16,282 nt of DNA from an uncultured Bacteroidaceae bacterium (GCA_934271655.1 CAKQRW010000055.1:1-16282); one strand, 5' to 3'; positions 8,584 to 15,800 are shown, numbered from the stretch's first letter. Program-made: numbers and translations. Notes: generated by a model from the sequence alone, not told the origin.

Positions 8584-9030
8584 ATGATTAGTTACAATAC
8601 CGACGGAGTGAAGATGCCTGCCATACGCAGGCGCGACACAAGCGCATGGATCAAGGCGGTGGCTGCCACCTACGGCAAGAAGGTGGGCAGCATAGCCTAC
8701 ATCTTTTGCGACGACGAGAAGATACTGGAGGTGAACAGGCAGTATCTGCAGCACGATTACTACACAGACATCATCACCTTCGACTACTGCGAGGACGAGG
8801 AGATGATGGGGCACAAGGACACCATATCGGGCGACTTGTTCATCAGCCTCGACACGGTGCGCTCCAACGCGGAGCAGCAGGGCACAACGTATGACGAGGA
8901 GCTCCACCGTGTCATCATCCACGGCATCCTGCATCTTGTGGGCATCAACGACAAGGGACCCGGAGAGCGCGAGATAATGGAGGCGGCGGAGAACAAGGCT
9001 CTTGCCATGCTTGGCCAGACAGAACAGTAG
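8584..9030 (+). CDS. ybeY: Endoribonuclease YbeY (rRNA maturation factor)
   Basis: A 148-residue member of the UPF0054/YbeY family, a metal-dependent RNase involved in 16S rRNA 3'-end maturation and ribosome quality control. It shows LEVNRQYLQHDYYTDIITFDY (48-68) and the metal site HGILHLVGINDKG (113-125). The canonical H-x3-H-x5-H motif reads H113-x3-H117-x5-D123, so the third ligand is Asp. This substitution appears normal for Bacteroidetes YbeY and does not suggest inactivation. Length is typical. It ends in TAG, one of the local examples of amber used as a genuine stop. Last gene of the operon; about 100 bases follow without a clear terminator. Confidence 0.92.
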   Translation: MISYNTDGVKMPAIRRRDTSAWIKAVAATYGKKVGSIAYIFCDDEKILEVNRQYLQHDYYTDIITFDYCEDEEMMGHKDTISGDLFISLDTVRSNAEQQGTTYDEELHRVIIHGILHLVGINDKGPGEREIMEAAENKALAMLGQTEQ

Positions 9031-9134
9031 CCTTGGCGTGTGCCGCCATGAAGGGGACGCTGCCCTCAGTACATGGCACAAGCTGCTATATAATATATAA
9101 ATAATGTGGAACACCAACTTAAAACAACGACAAT

Positions 9135-10163
9135 ATGAAGATTTTCCAGCACGTATCAGACATCGGCAATCTGAGAAAGGCCCTCGATGAGGCCTTCGAG
9201 ATAAAGAACGACCGATATAAATATCAGGAGCTTGGCAAGAACAAGACAGCCATGCTCATATTCTTCAACAACTCTCTGCGCACACGCCTCTCCACTCAGA
9301 AGGCTGCGCTCAACCTTGGCATGAATGTCATTGTGCTCGATGTGAACCAGGGCGCGTGGAAGCTGGAGACAGAGCGTGGCGTGGTGATGGAGGGCGACAA
9401 GAGCGAGCATCTCCTGGAGGCCATTCCTGTGATGGGCTCATACTGCGACATCATCGGCGTGCGCTCGTTCGCCCGCTTTGAGTCGCGCAAGGACGACTAT
9501 GAGGAGAAGATTCTCAACCAGTTCATCAAGTACAGCGGCCGCCCCGTGTTCTTCATGGAGAGTGCGACGGTTCACCCTCTCCAGGCATTCGCCGACCTCA
9601 TCACTATAGAGGAGTATAAGGACAAGACAGACATAGCCCCCAATCCTCTTTTCGGAGGCTCGCCTGTGCACCGTGTGCCCAACAAGCGTCCGAAGGTTGT
9701 CCTCTCATGGGCTCCGCATCCAAAGGCTCTTCCACAGGCTGTGCCCGACTCCTTCGCAGAGTGGATGAACGCGGCAGACGTGGACTTTGTCATCACACAT
9801 CCAGAGGGCTACGAGCTCGACCCTCAGTTTGCCGGCAACGCAAAAGTGGAGTATGACCAGATGAAGGCTTTTGAGGGAGCTGACTTCATCTATGCCAAAA
9901 ACTGGAGCTGCCCGGGTGTGACGCGTCCCGACGACTACGGCAAGGTGCTCGGAGACTACCACGACTATCTCGACTGGACTGTCTCGGAGCGACAGATGGC
10001 GGTGACCAACAACGCCTTCTTCATGCACTGCCTGCCTGTGCGACGCAATATGATCGTCACCGACGATGTCATTGAGGCTCCTACATCCATTGTCATCCCC
10101 GAGGCTGCCAACAGAGAGATATCTGCCACGGTGGTGCTCAAGAGAATGCTTGAGTCTCTGTAG
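9135..10163 (+). CDS. argF': N-succinyl/N-acetyl-ornithine carbamoyltransferase
   Basis: A 342-residue transcarbamylase of arginine synthesis, belonging to the Bacteroidetes/Xanthomonas branch that acts on acylated ornithine rather than free ornithine. The carbamoyl-phosphate loop is FFNNSLRTRLSTQKA (43-57, SLRTR 47-51), followed by HPLQAFADLITIEEYK (147-162) and the HCLPVRRN motif (298-305). Overall it is very close to what I recall of the Bacteroides fragilis N-succinylornithine enzyme, but is about 24 residues longer, mainly from an insert around 163-183 (DIAPNPLFGGSPVHRVP region). Residue 90, the position that separates succinyl (Pro) from acetyl (Glu) substrates, is Ser here. It stands alone, convergent with prmC. 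The 104 bases upstream are AT-rich near the start (TATATAATATATAAATAAT) but show no consensus promoter. It ends in TAG. Confidence 0.9.
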   Translation: MKIFQHVSDIGNLRKALDEAFEIKNDRYKYQELGKNKTAMLIFFNNSLRTRLSTQKAALNLGMNVIVLDVNQGAWKLETERGVVMEGDKSEHLLEAIPVMGSYCDIIGVRSFARFESRKDDYEEKILNQFIKYSGRPVFFMESATVHPLQAFADLITIEEYKDKTDIAPNPLFGGSPVHRVPNKRPKVVLSWAPHPKALPQAVPDSFAEWMNAADVDFVITHPEGYELDPQFAGNAKVEYDQMKAFEGADFIYAKNWSCPGVTRPDDYGKVLGDYHDYLDWTVSERQMAVTNNAFFMHCLPVRRNMIVTDDVIEAPTSIVIPEAANREISATVVLKRMLESL

Positions 10164-10167
10164 TGGG

Positions 10168-10184
10168 CGACGTGTCTCACGTCG
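10168..10184. repeat. REP-like palindrome, downstream copy
   Basis: CGACGTG-TCT-CACGTCG is a perfect 7-bp inverted repeat with a three-base loop, starting 5 bases after the stop of the carbamoyltransferase. The longer stretch 10163-10184 recurs in inverted orientation at 11376-11397 with one mismatch. It may act as a transcript-end hairpin, but has no U-run. Confidence 0.75.
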
Positions 10185-10282
10185 AGGCAACAGGACAAAG
10201 TGCGGTGGGACTGTTTCAGCCCCGGGCAGTGAGGCACACACCTGCTGTTGGGTTCGCTCTTGTGTTGTGCAGTGAGACGCTG

Positions 10283-10301
10283 AGCCTACTAAAATAAGGC
10301 T
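10283..10301. terminator. Possible weak bidirectional terminator between the carbamoyltransferase gene and prmC
   Basis: AGCCT (10283-10287) pairs with AGGCT (10297-10301) around an AT-rich loop. T-rich sequence lies on the plus side (TTATTT), and the prmC stop abuts the stem. The short stem makes this tentative. The rest of 10185-10282 holds only degenerate GCAGTGAGRC-type repeats (10226, 10269). Confidence 0.3.
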
Positions 10302-11156
10302 TTATTTATGCGCCAGGATCATGCGGTCATTGCCGAATTGGTCTTGGCGCATTATTATTTCCCTGTAGCCCATCTTGGCAAGCATGTCAGCCGTCTCCTT
10401 GCCGAAGCGACGGTTTATCTCAAAGAAGAGCCTGCCGTCCTTGCGCAGCATGGTGAGAGCCAGGCGGGCTATTTGGCGGTAGAAAAGCAGAGGATCGTCG
10501 TCGGGCACGAAGAGCGCCAGGTGCGGCTCATGGTCAAGCACATTAGCCTCCATGTCCGCAGCCTCCTCATGGCATATATATGGCGGATTGCTCACTATGG
10601 TGTCCATCGTCCCAGTCAGCCGCTCCGCTTCTGCCTCCCCCTCTTTCAGCACATCCACATGTCTGAAAAGCACTCTCACATTCTGGTCACAGGCATTGCC
10701 TCTGGCTATGCGCAGGGCCACGTCGCTCACGTCCCATGCCTCCACCTGCGCCTCAGGCAGCATGCGTGCGAGAGCCACAGCTATGCATCCGCTGCCTGTG
10801 CCTATGTCGAGCACATGCTTCGCCTTGCTGTCTTCCGCAGCCCATCTCGCCAGTTCCTCTGTCTCGGCTCGGGGTATGAGCACGCCTTTCTCCACATGCA
10901 GGGCCATGCCGCAGAAGTCTGCCTCGCCCAGCACATACTGCACTGGCTCACCATTGGCTACCCTATCCACAGCCTCGCTGAGACGCTTGCCTTCCTCCAC
11001 ATGGCTGCCATCCCCCCTGCCCCAGTCGGCAGGAGCGAGAAGGGCTGCCGCTGTGTCCATGCCGCATATCTTTTCCATCAGCAGCAGCGCCACGGCGCGA
11101 GCCTCGCCCGCTTCCATGCCGCTGTATGCCAGTCTTTGTCTTATATTCCTGTACAT
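10302..11156 (-). CDS. prmC: Peptide chain release factor N5-glutamine methyltransferase
   Basis: A 284-residue SAM-dependent methyltransferase that modifies the GGQ glutamine of release factors RF1 and RF2. The N-terminal helical substrate-recognition domain spans about 1-100 and ends with PVQYVLGEADFCGM then VLIPRAETEEL. The Rossmann domain has the SAM-binding motif DIGTGSGCIAVALA (117-130) and the catalytic NPPYI (190-194). The end (FGNDRMILAHK) matches the usual family terminus. It is convergent with the carbamoyltransferase gene; its upstream DNA is a 23-bp tandem repeat array, so the repeats probably lie in its 5' leader. The plus-strand frame covering it is a shadow. Confidence 0.92.
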   Translation of the reverse strand: MYRNIRQRLAYSGMEAGEARAVALLLMEKICGMDTAAALLAPADWGRGDGSHVEEGKRLSEAVDRVANGEPVQYVLGEADFCGMALHVEKGVLIPRAETEELARWAAEDSKAKHVLDIGTGSGCIAVALARMLPEAQVEAWDVSDVALRIARGNACDQNVRVLFRHVDVLKEGEAEAERLTGTMDTIVSNPPYICHEEAADMEANVLDHEPHLALFVPDDDPLLFYRQIARLALTMLRKDGRLFFEINRRFGKETADMLAKMGYREIIMRQDQFGNDRMILAHK

Positions 11157-11176
11157 ATTTCTCTTGAATTTAGTAG

Positions 11177-11195
11177 GTGCGGTGTCTCACCGCAC
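11177..11195. repeat. REP-like palindrome, upstream copy at prmC
   Basis: GTGCGGTG-TCT-CACCGCAC is a perfect 8-bp inverted repeat with the same three-base loop as the hairpin at 10168-10184. It lies 20 bases upstream of the prmC start codon and overlaps the first unit of the 23-bp array. Confidence 0.75.
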
Positions 11196-11345
11196 ATGAT
11201 TGATGTGTCTCATCGCACATGATTGGCACGTCTCACCGCACATGATTGATGTGTCTCACCGCACATGATTGGCACATCTCATCGCACATGATTGATGTGT
11301 CTCACCGCGCATGATTGATGTGTCTCATCGCACATGAAGGTCTGT
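11185..11345. repeat. Seven-unit 23-bp tandem repeat upstream of prmC
   Basis: The word TCTCA recurs at 11185, 11208, 11231, 11254, 11277, 11300 and 11323, an exact 23-bp period. Units read TCTCAYCGCACATGATTG followed by either ATGTG or GCACR; the last unit decays after CATGA. The two endings follow the order A-B-A-B-A-A, hinting at duplication of a 46-bp dimer. CACAT/ATGTG pairs give each A unit a small internal hairpin. Confidence 0.92.
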
Positions 11346-11373
11346 CAGATAGCATTCTCGCAAACCTTGCATA

Positions 11374-11397
11374 GGCGACGTGAGACACGTTGCCCAC
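11374..11397. repeat. REP-like palindrome, inverted copy
   Basis: GGCGACGTG-AGA-CACGTTGCC forms a 9-bp stem with one G-T pair. Read on the minus strand it matches the hairpin region at 10163-10184 (one mismatch over 22 bases), so prmC and its repeat array are bracketed by inverted copies about 1.2 kb apart. Confidence 0.75.
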
Positions 11398-11410
11398 TAT
11401 GGTATCAGGC

Positions 11411-11419
11411 GCAAAGTTA
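11411..11419 (-). promoter_or_regulatory. Candidate -7 box for prmC
   Basis: On the minus strand this reads TAACTTTGC, a perfect TAnnTTTGC box, but no TTTG is found about 20 bases upstream. If it is used, transcription starts near 11404 and the prmC leader is about 245 bases and contains the 23-bp array. Confidence 0.4.
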
Positions 11420-11440
11420 GAAAAAAAATGGTAGATGGAA

Positions 11441-11467
11441 GCCGCTGCGGAAGAAAAATGCAGCGGC
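11441..11467. other. GC-rich hairpin in the prmC / secreted-protein intergenic region
   Basis: GCCGCTGC (11441-11448) and GCAGCGGC (11460-11467) form a perfect 8-bp stem around an 11-base A-rich loop. No T-run follows on either strand, so it is not a standard terminator. A second pairing, TGGCTG with CAGCCA, lies just downstream (about 11484-11509). The function is unknown. Confidence 0.5.
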
Positions 11468-11568
11468 ACTTGTGCAGAGCGTGTGGCTGTTTGGCATGGC
11501 GTGCAGCCAAAAGCGTGGTGCCAACGTAGTGGATTGCGCATGGAGAATGCCTGGTCGGCATACGCCAA

Positions 11569-11722
11569 CCTGTGCATGTCTTATTGCCAACCTAAGGAAT
11601 CCTTGTCATAGGCCTAAGGATTCCGTTTTGTAGGCCTAAGGAATCCGTATCGTTAGCCTAAGGATAGCATGTCGTAAGCCTAAGGATAATGTGGCGCAAA
11701 CCTATGGGAACAGAATCGTGGA
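11569..11722. repeat. 22-bp degenerate tandem repeat, six to seven units
   Basis: CCTAAGG occurs at 11591, 11613, 11635, 11657 and 11679, with CCTATGG at 11701: an exact 22-bp period. A diverged unit starts at 11569, and GCCAAC at 11520, 11564 and 11586 keeps the same phase, suggesting an eroded left end. Each unit has a conserved start (CCTAAGGA), about six variable bases, and a conserved end near TCGTAGG. There is no coding frame across it. Confidence 0.92.
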
Positions 11723-11909
11723 GATGCTGTTGTAGCATGGCTGCAGGGTTTGGTGTACATGTATCGCAGACTTAATCCTCTTGCTAAACACCTGTCGCGC
11801 CAGTTATTGTAAATGGACAAAAATTGCCTCATTTAAGGCGCACTTTTGTATTATTTTAATAGGAATAGACGTTTTTTTTATGCTTTGGAGCTATTTTCCC
11901 GTTAAAATA

Positions 11910-11942
11910 TTTGCCAGAGTCGTTTTTTTTTTATTGGTTTGC
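11910..11942 (+). promoter_or_regulatory. Candidate promoter of secreted-protein copy 1
   Basis: TTTG at 11910-11913, 20 bases, then TTGGTTTGC at 11934-11942. This is a near-consensus Bacteroidetes promoter with TT for TA, as in the promoter of copy 2. The leader would be about 115 bases, AT-rich, with no Shine-Dalgarno sequence. Confidence 0.45.
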
Positions 11943-11974
11943 ATCTGAAATGGACAAAACCATTGACCTATGAC

Positions 11975-12020
11975 ATGCTTACTTGGCAAAGCGAATGATG
12001 CTTACTCAACAAAGCAAATA
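11975..12020. repeat. 23-bp direct repeat doublet in the leader of copy 1
   Basis: Two adjacent 23-bp units (11975-11997 and 11998-12020) both start ATGCTTACT and share CAAAGC; about six differences separate them. A separate 12-bp repeat, AAATGGACAAAA, occurs at 11811 and 11948. Confidence 0.7.
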
Positions 12021-12065
12021 ATGAAACGACATGAAATGTTTAACTAATCTAACTTAACACAACTT

Positions 12066-12203
12066 ATGAAGAAAAGATTACTCCTCGTAGCAGCCATCTG
12101 CTGCGTCAGCGCAGCCAGCTACGCACAGTGGACAAAGCCTACGTTCAAGAATGCGGGATTCACCATCAAGACTGTCACAGACTCGGAAGGCGAACCTGAA
12201 TAG
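12066..12203 (+). CDS. Signal-peptide segment of secreted-protein copy 1, ended by an in-frame TAG
   Basis: A 45-codon frame starting MKKRLLLVAAICCVSAASYA then QWTKP, a clear Sec signal peptide with probable cleavage after SYA, followed by about 25 mature residues and TAG at 12201-12203. The frame continues directly into the 1,179-codon reading frame beginning at 12204. The paralogue starting at 15989 has the same order (signal peptide, then AQTWTKP, then VGDTLYLYN) without a stop, with Val where the TAG falls. This is therefore the true 5' end of the large gene, separated by one nonsense codon. The ATG lies in the same AT-rich leader context (ATCTAACTTAAC...ATG) as the paralogue. Confidence 0.8.
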   Translation: MKKRLLLVAAICCVSAASYAQWTKPTFKNAGFTIKTVTDSEGEPE

Positions 12204-15200
12204 GTGTCAGACACGCTGTATCTCTATAACACTGAGGCCCCAGGATTCTTTGTGGGCGCAAACAATTGGAACACACGTGCATCTGTGGGTCCACGAGGAT
12301 ATAAAGTCATCATCAAGGCAGCCGTTGACAATCCTGGATGCTACCTCATCTGCGACTCTGTAGAGACACAGAGTGCGGTCAAGGCCATGTTTGCGGACAA
12401 TGAGCAGAGCATCTGGGTGGACAATCTGACGGGAGCAAATGTCAACCAGTGGAAGATAGACAAGCTGGAAGATGGCACATATGAGATAACCAATCAGGGC
12501 ACGGACGGCGAGAGGTCGCTTGCCGCTTACAAGCTTGGCGTAGCTGAGCACTGGCAGGGGGACAACGACAACACGCGTCTTTGGCTCAACAACCCGGAGC
12601 TCACATACGAAAAAGATGTGGACGGTGAGAATGTGCCTACTCCTGTGTTCTCAGGCAACTTCTACGACAAATGGATATTCGTGTCTCAGGAAGACTATAA
12701 TGCAGCGGAGAAGAATGAGAACGGAGAGATCGTGAAGATAAAGCAGTACATGACTGCCATGGTTCTCAAGAAGACTCTTGAGGCTGCCAAGGCAGAGTGG
12801 GAGGGCAAGGTAAACTTCTCTTCTGTAGAGGCTGTATACAACAACACAAGCTCTACAGTGGAGGAACTGCAGGCCGCTATAGATAAGATACCTGTGCTCA
12901 TCGCTGAGTACAAGTCTACTCTCGCCACCTTTGATGAACCGACAGACTTTGCAGACCTCGTGGGCGATGGCTCTGACATAGGCCCTTGGACACGCGAGTT
13001 CACAGATACAGGCACTACAGGCACATGGCACACCAACACGTGGTCCACTGAGGCAAACGACGGAGCAGACGGCACAGACATGACCACTCCGTTCTGCGAG
13101 GACTGGGTGGCATCTGGCGGCAAACTCTCAAACCAGAAGATATTCCAGACACTCAAGAGCGCAGCTCCTGGTCTGTATAAGTTCACTCTCAACATCCGCG
13201 CCTACAGCGAGGCTGGCAAACTCGACAAGTTTGAGGGACTGAGCATGTACTTCGGCGACCAGAAGATAGACCTCCAGTCGCAGACAGCCATCACTTACTC
13301 TGGCAACAAGAGCGTGCTCTGGTCGCCAAACTACTTCACTATCATAGCTGTGGTGAAGGAAGGCGGCGACATAGAGTTCGGTCTCGACATAGCTGGAGCC
13401 AACTTCAACTGGGTGGCATTCAAGGGCACAAGCCTCAAGTACTACGGCAATGAGAACGTGGAGGAGAACGCTGCCAAGCTCTACAAGGAGTCTTACAAGT
13501 ATGAGAAGGCTGAGGAGGACCTCGTGGCTCAGGATAAACTCATCCAGGCATACAACGAAGCTGTAGACGCATTCGACGCTGCCACTACTACAGAGGACAT
13601 CACTGCTGCCGCAAAGGCTGCCGATGAGGCCAAGGCCGCACTTGACGCCAATGTGGCTGCCTATAAGAATCTCCTGTCAAAGATTGATGGATGGGAACAG
13701 CAACAGACAGATAATGACTATACAAGCACAAGATGGGGCGAGTTCGCCGACTTCATGCAGGGTGAGGAACAGCCTGCCGATGACGAGGCATGGCCTATGC
13801 CTACTGCATACGACATCAAGAATAATGCTGTCTACACGCTCTCTACAGATGAGATAACCGCATATATTGCCAAGGTGGAAGAACTCATTCAGGAGGGTAT
13901 CGCCACATCTGTCAAGGACGGTGACGACTGCACTCAGATGCTTGTCAATCCGGCATGGAAGGAAGCTGACGGCAAGGGATGGACTGAGGTGTCTGGCAAG
14001 TGCAATAACAAGAATCTTCGCGGCGGTCTCGACGCATTCCCATGCGCAGAGTCTTACCACTCTATCTTTGACTTCCAGCAGGTGGTGAACAATGTGCCTG
14101 ACGGCATCTACTCTATCAGCCTCAACGGCTTCTGCCGTCTTGACGACGCTAATGAGACAAGTGTTCCAGCTGAGATTTACATGAACGACGTCTCTACTCC
14201 GCTGCAGAACATTAAAGACGATGGCATCAGCCCAGACGATGCTGTGGACGGCGTGAACTGCTACATCACGCAAGACTCTTGGCAGAGCAACGATCTGTTT
14301 GCTGACAACTCGACAAAGACTCCTGCAGGATATGACCTCCCAGACCAGACTACAATCAACGAGAATGGCTGGTATACTCCTAACGGCATGACCGGAGCAT
14401 CCATCGCCTTCTCTGCCGACCGCTACAAGGCTACTGTCTACGGTCTGGTGCAAGGCGGCAAGATGACTATCGGCGTGCGCAACCTCAAGTCTACTAGTGT
14501 ATGGGCTTTGTGGTCAAACTTCAAGCTCACTTACGAGGGCAAGAATGCCGAGGCTTGTGGCAATGTGCTCGCAAGCAACATCGAGCAGATGCAGAAGTAT
14601 CAGGAGGCTAACGAAGACAATATGAGTGATAAGGCTAAGGAAGACCTTGCCAATATCATTGCGGAGGCAGAGGCTGCTGGCAAGTCGGGCGACGCTGACA
14701 AGATGATGGAGGCTATCCTCAGCAGCAATAAGGACTTCGCCGCAGTGAAGGATCTTGTTGATGCATTTGTCAAAGTCGAGCCAGCTGTGGATAGGCTTGT
14801 GACGGCTTATGACGACAACCAGGAAACAGCTTCAGAGGAGGCAAAGACAGAGGCTGAGAATCTCATGGATGCTGTGTCTATGGCCAATTCCCTCGGACTT
14901 GAGGAAATCAATGCTCTCTTGGAAAGAATAGAGACTGCCATAGCCAAGCTGAAGGTTCCTGTATACGATGGCGCTTCCGACGAGAATCCTATCGACATGT
15001 CTAAGGTCATCGTCAATGCGACATTCGACACAGAGGGCGACTTCACAGGATGGAGCGGTGACTCGTTCGGCGCTGGCGGCACTAAGTCTACATGTGCAGA
15101 ACGTTACAACATGAACTATGACACATACCAGGATCTGGCTGGTCTCCCTGCTGGAACATACGAGTTGTCTGTTGCCGGATTCTACCGCCAGGGCAGCACT

Positions 15201-15743
15201 GCTGACGACTACAAGAACTTCAAGGAGGAGAACAAGGACAACTACAACGCTTATCTCTACGCCATCGGCGAGAAGGGCGACACTTGCCAGGCTGCTATCA
15301 TGTCGCTCAGCGCAGGCGCTGCAGACGGAAGCTCAGCTCCAGCCACAGGTGCAGTGCTCGACGAGGAGCTCGGACTTGCGGTTCCAAGCTCTATGGCCGA
15401 CTTCACAGCATGGAAGGAAGCTGGCTACTACCTGCCGACAGACGAGTACAACAAGCTCTATGTCAAGGTGGGCGATGACGGCAAGCTCCGCATCGGTGTG
15501 AGAAAGACAGTCAAGGTGGGCAGCACCGACTGGTCTATCTTCGATGACTTCACTCTCCGCTATCTTGGCAACGAGAGCCAGAAGGAGCCTTCTACAGGCA
15601 TCGAGGGCACAGAGATAGCTGGCGGCGACGCAGCTCCAGTGTCTATCACTACTCTCAATGGCGTGAAGGTTAAGTCGCTCCAGAAGGGTGTCAACATCGT
15701 CACAAAGGCTAACGGCGAGAAGGTGAAGATTTATGTGAAGTGA
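12204..15743 (+). CDS. Large modular secreted protein, copy 1 (body, behind an amber codon)
   Basis: An 1,179-residue open frame whose only start without readthrough is the GTG directly after TAG 12201-12203, giving a product without a signal peptide. The N-terminal region (about 3-165: DTLYLYN, FFVGANNWNTRASV, GYKVIIK, KWIFVSQEDY) looks like a beta-rich, possibly trefoil-like domain. Three jelly-roll-like modules follow (about 249-416, 577-781 and 929-1124), each opening with a V/LVN..F-type strand or equivalent, containing a G.Y.(F/L/S)....G(F)R/YR strand, and closing with IGVR/FGLD ... W....F.L.Y.GN. Helical, Ala/Glu/Lys-rich linkers (about 420-500 and 790-910) resemble FIVAR-type spacers. 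The end (ITTLNGVKVKSLQKGVNIVTK to IYVK) resembles Prevotella secretion/anchoring tails. It is acidic and probably a surface glycan-binding or adhesin-like protein; the ligand is unknown. Followed by a strong terminator. Confidence 0.75.
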   Translation: MSDTLYLYNTEAPGFFVGANNWNTRASVGPRGYKVIIKAAVDNPGCYLICDSVETQSAVKAMFADNEQSIWVDNLTGANVNQWKIDKLEDGTYEITNQGTDGERSLAAYKLGVAEHWQGDNDNTRLWLNNPELTYEKDVDGENVPTPVFSGNFYDKWIFVSQEDYNAAEKNENGEIVKIKQYMTAMVLKKTLEAAKAEWEGKVNFSSVEAVYNNTSSTVEELQAAIDKIPVLIAEYKSTLATFDEPTDFADLVGDGSDIGPWTREFTDTGTTGTWHTNTWSTEANDGADGTDMTTPFCEDWVASGGKLSNQKIFQTLKSAAPGLYKFTLNIRAYSEAGKLDKFEGLSMYFGDQKIDLQSQTAITYSGNKSVLWSPNYFTIIAVVKEGGDIEFGLDIAGANFNWVAFKGTSLKYYGNENVEENAAKLYKESYKYEKAEEDLVAQDKLIQAYNEAVDAFDAATTTEDITAAAKAADEAKAALDANVAAYKNLLSKIDGWEQQQTDNDYTSTRWGEFADFMQGEEQPADDEAWPMPTAYDIKNNAVYTLSTDEITAYIAKVEELIQEGIATSVKDGDDCTQMLVNPAWKEADGKGWTEVSGKCNNKNLRGGLDAFPCAESYHSIFDFQQVVNNVPDGIYSISLNGFCRLDDANETSVPAEIYMNDVSTPLQNIKDDGISPDDAVDGVNCYITQDSWQSNDLFADNSTKTPAGYDLPDQTTINENGWYTPNGMTGASIAFSADRYKATVYGLVQGGKMTIGVRNLKSTSVWALWSNFKLTYEGKNAEACGNVLASNIEQMQKYQEANEDNMSDKAKEDLANIIAEAEAAGKSGDADKMMEAILSSNKDFAAVKDLVDAFVKVEPAVDRLVTAYDDNQETASEEAKTEAENLMDAVSMANSLGLEEINALLERIETAIAKLKVPVYDGASDENPIDMSKVIVNATFDTEGDFTGWSGDSFGAGGTKSTCAERYNMNYDTYQDLAGLPAGTYELSVAGFYRQGSTADDYKNFKEENKDNYNAYLYAIGEKGDTCQAAIMSLSAGAADGSSAPATGAVLDEELGLAVPSSMADFTAWKEAGYYLPTDEYNKLYVKVGDDGKLRIGVRKTVKVGSTDWSIFDDFTLRYLGNESQKEPSTGIEGTEIAGGDAAPVSITTLNGVKVKSLQKGVNIVTKANGEKVKIYVK

Positions 15744-15760
15744 TATGAAAGCAGAGGCTG

Positions 15761-15775
15761 TCCCTTGGAAAGGGA
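15761..15775 (+). other. Small hairpin after copy 1
   Basis: TCCCTT-GGA-AAGGGA is a perfect 6-bp stem with a three-base loop, followed by TTTGCT. It precedes the stronger terminator and may be a secondary or processing element. Confidence 0.35.
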
Positions 15776-15800
15776 TTTGCTAAACATACTATGAGAAAAG

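Noticed and set aside
8920..8960. YbeY inactivated by loss of its third metal-binding histidine
   Set aside because: Asp at this position appears usual in Bacteroidetes YbeY and can bind metal; the rest of the motif is intact.
10308..11222. Plus-strand 304-codon frame covering prmC
   Set aside because: Antisense to prmC, whose SAM-binding and NPPY motifs are intact; runs on into repeat DNA.
11302..11577. Minus-strand 91-codon frame in the repeat region
   Set aside because: It starts inside one array's flank, crosses hairpins and repeats, has no recognisable family, and its composition is not protein-like.
11185..11722. CRISPR array
   Set aside because: The repeats are directly tandem, without unique spacers of 30 bases or more, and no cas gene is present.
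11569..11722. Plasmid-type iteron origin
   Set aside because: The repeat period fits, but the neighbours are chromosomal housekeeping genes and there is no initiator gene or DnaA-box cluster in the window.
12066..15743. Genome-wide recoding of TAG as a sense codon
   Set aside because: ybeY and the carbamoyltransferase gene end naturally in TAG at the expected family length, so TAG acts as a stop in this genome.
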